DNA of 64,000 nt. Source: Diphasiastrum complanatum. Lineage: Eukaryota > Streptophyta > Lycopodiopsida > Lycopodiales > Lycopodiaceae. This document shows positions 56,778 to 64,000 of this stretch, piece after piece; positions within the stretch are counted from its first letter, which is position 1, and each line of letters begins with the position of its first letter. The notes under the pieces are model-generated. The model ran no database searches, was not told the origin of the DNA, and saw only the letters and a program-made list of their open reading frames with translations. The stretch lies in NCBI GenBank assembly GCA_029204225.1, contig CM055105.1, positions 9,953,744 through 10,017,743 on the forward strand, in the 5' to 3' direction. The position numbers and the translations under genes were made by a program.

Positions 56778-59700
56778 CTAGCTTGGTTCAATCATTGATT
56801 TACTAATCACTCCAAGTGATGATCTAAACTTCATAAAAGGTGTCTTTTGAAGTGGTTTAGTGAGTAGATCAGCTACACATTCATTGCTTGGAACATGCTC
56901 CAAAGCAATCTCCTTGGCTTGCACCATTTCTCTCACAAAGTGATGGCATATCTCAATGTGCTTAGATCTTGCATGGAAGATTGGGTTAGATGCAAGGTGT
57001 TGGACTGATATATTGTCATTGTAGATGATTGGTGCCTCCTCTGAATCCATGATCTTTAGTTCCACCAATAATCTCTTGATCCAAAGTACCTCCTTTGTAG
57101 TGGTTGTCAAAGCTTTGTACTCGGCCTCGGTTGAAGATAGAGATATAGTTTCTTTCTTTTTTGAAAGCCATGAAACCACACCTTCTCCTATGAAAGTTGA
57201 ATAGTCACTTGTTGATTTCCTATCCCTCTTGTCCCCTGCAAAATATGAATCACTAAATGCATGAAGGTTAATCACATCTCCTCTATATAGAATCCCAAAA
57301 TCCAATGTACCCGAGATGTATCTTAGAATCCTCTTAGCCTTTTTCCAATGGATATTCAATGGCTTTTGCATGGATTGGCTCAACCTACATACACTAAAGC
57401 TAAGATCTGGTCTAGTTATAGTGATCCACATTAAGGAACCTATAAGTTGCCTAAACAAAGTGATGTCCATGAAGGATCTTTCATCATCTTCATTTGGCAC
57501 TTTTACATCTTGCTCCATTGGTGTGTCAACACTTTTGCATACTTCCATCTTAAACTTCTTCAAAAGACTTTGAGCATAGTTTACTTGAGCTATAGAGATA
57601 AAATCAGACCCTCTAAGTAATTCTATGCCTAAGATGAAGTGAAGACACCCTAGATCTACCATCTTGAACTCTAAGGATAGATCTATCTTGATTTTTTCAA
57701 TACCATCAACAATATTTCCACTAATGATGATGTCATCTACATAAATGAGTAAAAGTACAATACCAACATCATCAAACTTAATGTAAAGAGTAGGATCATA
57801 TTCACTTTGAACAAAAGAAAGTGAAATAAGATAGCAATGTAGTCTTGAATTCCAAGATCTCGAGGCTTGCTTCAAGCCATAGATGCTTCTTTGGAGATGG
57901 CATACTTTGTTCTCCATTCCATGCTTGATGAACCCTTGTGGCTGCTCCATATAGATATCCTCTTCCAAAAAACCATTCAAGAAAGCATTAGAGACATCCA
58001 TTTGACATAGAATCCATCCAAAATGTGATGCAAGTGCAATGATTAGTCTTATTGTGACCATCTTGGCCACGGGTGCAAAAGTTTCCTCATAGTCTATCCC
58101 TCTCTCTTGAGCATAACCTTTTGCAACTAATCTTGCTTTATGTTTGTTAACACTCCCATTTTCATTCAACTTAAGCTTGAAGACCCACTTGCATCCTATT
58201 ACATTCCTTTGAGGTCTCTCAACAAGCAACCAAGTTTCATTCTCAATCAAGGCATCATACTCATCCAACATAGCTTTATACCATTCTTTGGAGTTCAATG
58301 CATCTTCAACATTAGATGGTTCTTCAAAACTAGATAAAGCATAAGAAGTGGATGAGATACCCTCAACTTGCTGTCCTTTGCCTTGATATGTGAGCCTTGA
58401 TGGCTCCACTTTTGCCCTTGAAGATCTCCTTGGTGTGATAGGTGGGTTTGGTGCTTGCTCCTCCATGAGCTTCTCCTCAAAACCAAGATCTTGCTCCTCG
58501 GCCATCTTCTTCTTGATTGTTGGAGCACTTGAGCCTTCTTCAAGCATATGCATATGATGTTCATCAAAGATGACATCCCTTGAAACAACAAATTTGTTTA
58601 AGGATGGGAGATAGACTTTGTAGCCCTTGCTTGAGCTTGCATATCCAAGCATGATCCCTCTTGTGGAAGATGGATCCTCCTTGGTCCTTGTTTCCAATGG
58701 CACATGCACATAGCATATACACCCAAAAACTTTCAAGTGATTAAGATTGGGTTTCTTTCCATACAACATCTCATAAGGAGTTTTGCTTTCAATTGCTTTG
58801 CAAGACACCCTATTCATCAAGTAGTTTGCACATACAAGAGACTCACCCCAAAAGGATTTGGGCAAACAAGCATCTAATCTTAAAGCCTCAGAACATTCAC
58901 ATAATGTTCTATTCCTTCTTTCAGCAACTCTATTTTGTTGAGGAGTGTAAGGACAAGAAGTCTCTTTCTTGATCCCTTCCTCCTCACAAAAGGCCTTGAA
59001 CTCATTGGAGATGAATTCTCCACCATTGTCACTTCTAAGAATCTTGATGCTATGATTATGATGCTTTTCCACAAACAACTTGAACTTTACAAAAGTATCA
59101 AATACTTGAGACTTGAAGGAAAGTAAGAACACCCAACAATATCTTGAGTAGTCATCAATGAAGGTTAAAAACATGGATGAACCTCCATTAGATTTGGTGC
59201 TAGCAATGTGCACATCCGAGTGTATGAGTTAAAGAGGATGAAATGACTTTGTGATGGAGTTAGGAAACACCTTCTTATGTGCCTTGGATAAGGCACAAGC
59301 TTCACAAACCTTGTCTTCCTTCCCAATAGACCTTGGTAGGCCTAAAACATACTCCTCCTTGATCATAGCCTCCATGGAACCCGAGTTGACATGTCCAAGT
59401 TCTTTGTGCCATAAAGTAAAGGTAGATATCTTGCTCTTCTCGGCCAACATGACAACATTAGTATCCACAAATGCATACAGCTTATAAAGTTTGCCAAGTC
59501 TAGTGCCCTTAGCCACTATCTTACCCTTCTTCTTGATGAAACATTCATTTTAAGCAAAGTCAACATTGAAACCATTGTCTACCATTTGGCCAACACTTAG
59601 TAGATTCTTTGTTATTGTAGGAATGTACAAAACACCTTCTATGTTGATCTTTTTGGAAGATCCTAAGTAAAGAGGAATGCTACCAACTCCTTCAATCTTA

Positions 59701-60746
59701 CAAGCTTCATCATTTGCTGTATAGATAGACTTTATAGGTCCATCATAAGATAATAGAGAAGAGAAAAACTCCCTTTTACTAGTCATGTGTGAACTAGCAC
59801 CCGAGTCAATCCACCAAGGATCTTCTCCTTTGAAGTTTGTTGAAGAAAATATGGACATCATGAGAGAGTCCTCATGTGAACTCTCCTCCTCCTCCTCTTT
59901 GCTCATGTTGGCTTGGCTTTGATCTTGCTTCCTCTTGAGGCATTCCGAGGCATAATGCCCCATCTTGCTACAATAGTAGCACTTCACCTTTGATTTGTCC
60001 TTCTTGACTTTGGTGGTTGATGGAGATGCCTTTGGGGGTCCTTCTTGATCCTCAAGCTTTGTAGACTTCTTGAATGTTGATCCTTTGCCTTTGGACTTGC
60101 CTTTGCCTTTGGTGAAGAGAGCTTGGTCATCTCCACCTTGGATGGAAAGCCTATCCATCCTCTCTTGCATTTGGCTCCTTCTTGATTCCTCGGCCATGAG
60201 TGTGCCTTGGAGTTCTTCAAGTATGGGTAGCTTACCCATAATTGTATATCCCTGAACCAAATTGTCAAATTCAAAGCTTAGTCCATTCAATATGAGTTGA
60301 ACAAGCTCTTCATCCTTGATAGGGTCACCTATAAAGGCTAGCTCTTTGTTCAATTCCTTTACTCTTAGGACAAAAGTATGTGCACTCTCTCCTTTCTTTT
60401 GATAGCTTTTATAGATTTGATTCTTCAAAGCTAACATTCTAGTTTGGTTCTTGGATTCATAGACCTTTTGCAAAGTCTCCCAAGCATCTTGAGCTAAAGT
60501 GCAATCTCCTACCTCTCTTAAGAGTTCATTTGCAACATTCTTTTTTATGCAATGTAGTGCAACATTGCACCTCTTGATGTATTTGGCTTTTTCTTGAGGA
60601 TGAATAGGTTCACCCTCCTTACCATTTACAATTTCCATCAGATCTTGCATGATCATGATAGATTCCATTCTAACTTTCCGTATGGAATAGTTAGTTTTGT
60701 TGAGCCTTTCATTAGTATCCAAAAGATATGCATTTATAGATGCCAT
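56778..60746 (-). pseudogene. Copia E2 gag-pol, two nonsense codons
   Basis: The ATG at 60746 opens gag and protease (zinc knuckle CYYCSKMGHYASEC, WWIDSGASSHM) to a TAA near 59550 where E1 has TCA. Then a frame through the HHCC zone, where WHKRLGH is WHKELGH, to a second TAA near 59227 where E1 has GAA. From there it is open to the end at 56778: integrase with RSDNGGEF and TPQQNRVAE (Gly to Arg in the conserved NGVAE), RT with YVDDI, and RNase H complete to MIEPS. No frameshift seen. Catalytic Asp and Glu are kept in integrase and RT. Confidence 0.94.
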
Positions 60747-61548
60747 CTAGTCTCCTAATCAAGGACTTGACACAAATGAAAGTTACTTCTATTGATTTGA
60801 TTGAAGGTCTACCTTATCCCACTTCTTAGGGACCTGAAAAGATCAGTAATAGACTTCCTATAAAGATCTAAGAATGATCTCTAGCAAAATCAAATCATAG
60901 AAACAATGCACTTGCTTGATTGAAGTAGACAATACTAGTAGAATTGCCCCTCTTTCTGTAAAGAACATTGAAGCTTCCAAATGATCTGATCAAGAGTGAA
61001 TTTCAGCAACCTAATATACTTCCAAAATCACTTGTAAAAGATCTAAATGGAACTTAATGAGGATGCAACACAATCTACTATCCAATCACAAGCAAAAAAT
61101 GATCAAAATTGATGAAAAATTGATCTAATTTGGTGCATAAGTCAAGCAATGGTTGGACTAAACCTAAATCACTTTAGGAGGTGTCTACTACACCTTAGAA
61201 CAGCCTTGAAGAGTCCCAAAACTCTGATCTTCCCTCTCCTTGAATGCTAGAAAGCCTCCTCTATGAAATCACCTCCAAAACTTGCTTAGAAATCAATGCT
61301 TGGAACAAGCAAAACTTGCTATCTTGGTAATGTGAATTGAATTCAACTTTGCCTCTGGTTTTAGACACCTAAACACCTGCAAATGAAGTCACACAACACC
61401 AATCTCCAATGTATTTGACTCACTTTGAGTTCTAGAATCAATACTAGATGCTAAGATCCAATCTACACAAGATTTAGATCAAAAGTTGTGATCAATTTGA
61501 ATGAAAACCAAGGATTTAGCTCATTTCAGCCTTTAGGCTCTGATACCA
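60747..61548 (-). other. Copia E2 leader and PBS
   Basis: Counterpart of 49398-50208. The PBS sits at the LTR border (plus-strand GCTCTGATACCA at 61537-61548). No supported ORF. Confidence 0.9.
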
Positions 61549-62015
61549 TGTAAAAATTACAGCAAATAAGGATCCTAAAACACTTGAAATGATGAGGTAA
61601 ACAATAGATTATGATTTCATAAGATTAGCACAAGTTGAACCATCAAAATCCATCAAAAATCTATGCTTGAACCTCACTAAATGGCCCAAATCCTTGAAGA
61701 AGGCTTCACACGTGTGAAAGTACGGCCTCCCACAGTCTGAGTACTGTACACCAAACCTACATTCAATCCTATAATCATTAGTAATCACAAGTACTCAAAC
61801 AATTATGAACATAGAGAGCAATTGCACCATTATGAGAGAAAAAACATGAAATTGCTTGATTGATTCTGGTGAGATATCATCACCTATATATACATGATCC
61901 ATCACGGTTTTGGGCAGGTATGAGTAGCCCTAAACCTATCCCTAATGCTAATTGTGGTGGATCTTTCATCCCTACCAAGTTAGGGTTGGAATCTTGGAGA
62001 TCCCTCAACAATGCA
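61549..62015 (-). repeat. 5' LTR of copia E2, truncated (467 bp)
   Basis: R/U5 side complete, with the TATA box still present on the minus strand near 61882-61892 and CACACGTGTG at 61707-61716. The outer about 215 bases are missing, and copia D LTR sequence follows directly, pointing to a deletion across the junction. Confidence 0.9.
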
Positions 62016-62634
62016 ACACATATCCTTCTAGTGTAGCTCAGATTTGAGCTAGATAGGTTCAATTATGATGACATGCAGATGTTTAGATAGCATGCAAAGT
62101 CTTACTGTATGCATGCAAGCCACATGCAATCAGTGCATGCAACATCAAAGTAGTTTCTATGATCTACACAAGTCTAGGCAATTTTATGAGTTGACATGCA
62201 GTACATGCAACATACATGCATGTAGTTACACATGTGGATCTCTGGTAGGTGAATCAGTTCAGTTAAGTGGACTTTCCATGCAACTCCATTGTAGGAGTTC
62301 AAGTCTCTCTCATGTAGGAAAACCTGGGCATGTTTTGCCACATTGTGAAATTTTGGTGTTTGGACTCATTCTCTCTCTACCCGAGTTTTCTATGTATAAT
62401 TTTCTCTCTCTACCCTAGAGAAATCTCTTTTCTCCATACTGAACACTTAGAATTATTTTTGATATTCATTTTCTCATAGTGAAGAGTTAGATTTTTTCAT
62501 CAAATGTATGCTATTGTGCTCTTGCCTTAGATTTTTCAAGCATACTGTTCTTTGATCAATCTTGTGCAATCACAACACCTCAGTAAGATCCTGTAGGGTG
62601 TGTGGTGAAGTTCACACGTGCTAAAAACTTCACA
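62016..62634 (+). repeat. 3' LTR of copia D (partial), RY and G-box motifs
   Basis: Shares 62108-62634 with the 5' LTR (45931-46436). Eight CATGCA words in 62072-62220 and TTCACACGTGC near the end at about 62610-62620; ends CTTCACA. Its first bases are lost by the deletion that joined it to E2. No purine tract visible. Confidence 0.78.
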
Positions 62635-62667
62635 AGGGCTATACTACGTGAGATATTTGACCCTACA
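62635..62667 (+). repeat. End of a gypsy LTR
   Basis: AGGGCTATACTACG through TTTGACCCTACA matches the last 33 bases of the G5 LTR (AGGGCTATACTACG, CGACCCTACA). No tRNA-Asp PBS follows, so it is the end of a 3' or solo LTR. Copia D was inserted into this LTR. Confidence 0.72.
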
Positions 62668-63838
<1,171 letters not shown>

Positions 63839-63841
<3 letters not shown>

Positions 63842-64000
63842 TGGAGAAACCAAGAGATTTTTATTAGAATGAGAATGGAAGACGATACAATACAAAGGAA
63901 ATGGCTCCCTCGTATAGAATTTAGAGGTGAGTCTCCTTCACTCTCATTGGCCATTTCATTGGGGCAAGGATTCTAATCCAAGCCTTTAAAATAAACACAA
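63839..64000. other. Unassigned end, LTR-like flavour
   Basis: Read on the minus strand, a GCCCCAAT word and ATGGCCAATGAGAG followed by a CT-rich stretch resemble the order seen in the gypsy LTRs (TATA region, then CT-rich leader). Similarity is too weak for an assignment. Confidence 0.25.

Larger units (their letters stand above)
56082..62015 (-). mobile_element. Copia element E2, inverted copy, 5' LTR clipped
   Basis: Minus-strand relative of E1 with near-identical protein. 3' LTR 56082-56763, gag-pol 56778-60746, leader, PBS, 5' LTR cut at about 62015 (467 of 682 bp). The left flank CATTT should be the target duplicate, but the right one is lost with the clipped LTR. The overlapping LTR parts differ at about eight positions, so E2 is somewhat older than E1. 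Confidence 0.93.
45622..62634 (+). mobile_element. Copia element D, old, split by E1, a gypsy LTR and E2
   Basis: Plus-strand copia. 5' LTR 45622-46436, leader, gag to integrase until 48832, interrupted by E1, then the integrase remainder and RT start until 55657, then a gypsy LTR fragment and E2, and finally the 3' LTR part 62016-62634. RT and RNase H are missing. The right end lies inside the end of a gypsy LTR (62635-62667), its older host. Both LTRs are incomplete at their 5' sides, so the true start is unknown. Confidence 0.82.

Overview
This window looks like an intergenic, retrotransposon-packed stretch of a large land-plant nuclear genome. It is AT-rich. Nearly every long reading frame is a piece of a Ty1/copia or Ty3/gypsy polyprotein. 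The copia primer-binding sites pair with initiator tRNA-Met, and the gypsy site has the tRNA-Asp type known from plant Tat/Athila elements. No ordinary single-copy plant gene, tRNA, rRNA or CRISPR array was recognised. The species cannot be named from this sequence. All element names below are local labels.

Layout, left to right. 1-5706: copia A1 (+), its 5' LTR cut by the window edge and its RT core replaced by about 1.06 kb of unrelated DNA. 5707-8204: collapsed copia F (-). 8205-10212: leader, PBS and 823-bp LTR of gypsy G1 (-). 10213-23243: gypsy G2 (+), with RT, RNase H, integrase, a spacer, a long extra ORF in the env position and an LTR; copia A2 (-, 16149-21986, TSD GTCCT) sits inside the extra ORF. 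23244-26814: mosaic of inverted gypsy gag-protease pieces, a copia RNase H tail, an A-type leader and a piece of the extra ORF. 26815-29572: LTR and extra ORF of gypsy G5 (-). 29573-33252: a segment unlike the rest (N), with a promoter-like region and two convergent gene-like units that seem to contain introns. 33253-34333: integrase end and spacer of gypsy G6 (+). 34334-45621: copia C (+), split by copia B (+, 37019-42879, TSD TACAA). B has one 1316-codon gag-pol frame and two 653-bp LTRs with no difference seen. 45622-62634: copia D (+), split by copia E1 (+, 48833-54874, TSD TTCCT); further right it is interrupted by a gypsy LTR piece and an inverted copy, E2 (-, 56082-62015). 62635-62667: the last bases of a gypsy LTR. 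62668-64000: anonymous flank with long (AG)n tracts.

Order of events from nesting: the gypsy elements and copia C, D and F are the old layers, with many frameshifts. A2, B, E1 and E2 landed later. B looks youngest and is the only element in which I see no defect. E1 has one nonsense codon and a 118-bp deletion that removes the TATA box of its 5' LTR. E2 has two nonsense codons and a clipped 5' LTR.

Points most worth following: (1) segment N, a possible undescribed DNA transposon or gene pair; (2) the RT-replacing segment in A1; (3) the coiled-coil ORF between pol and the 3' LTR of the gypsy family; (4) a palindromic CACACGTGTG G-box kept in LTRs of several different copia families, and in copia D a cluster of eight CATGCA (RY) motifs beside it; (5) intact copia B. 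Exact junctions between old fragments are uncertain by roughly 5-30 bases.
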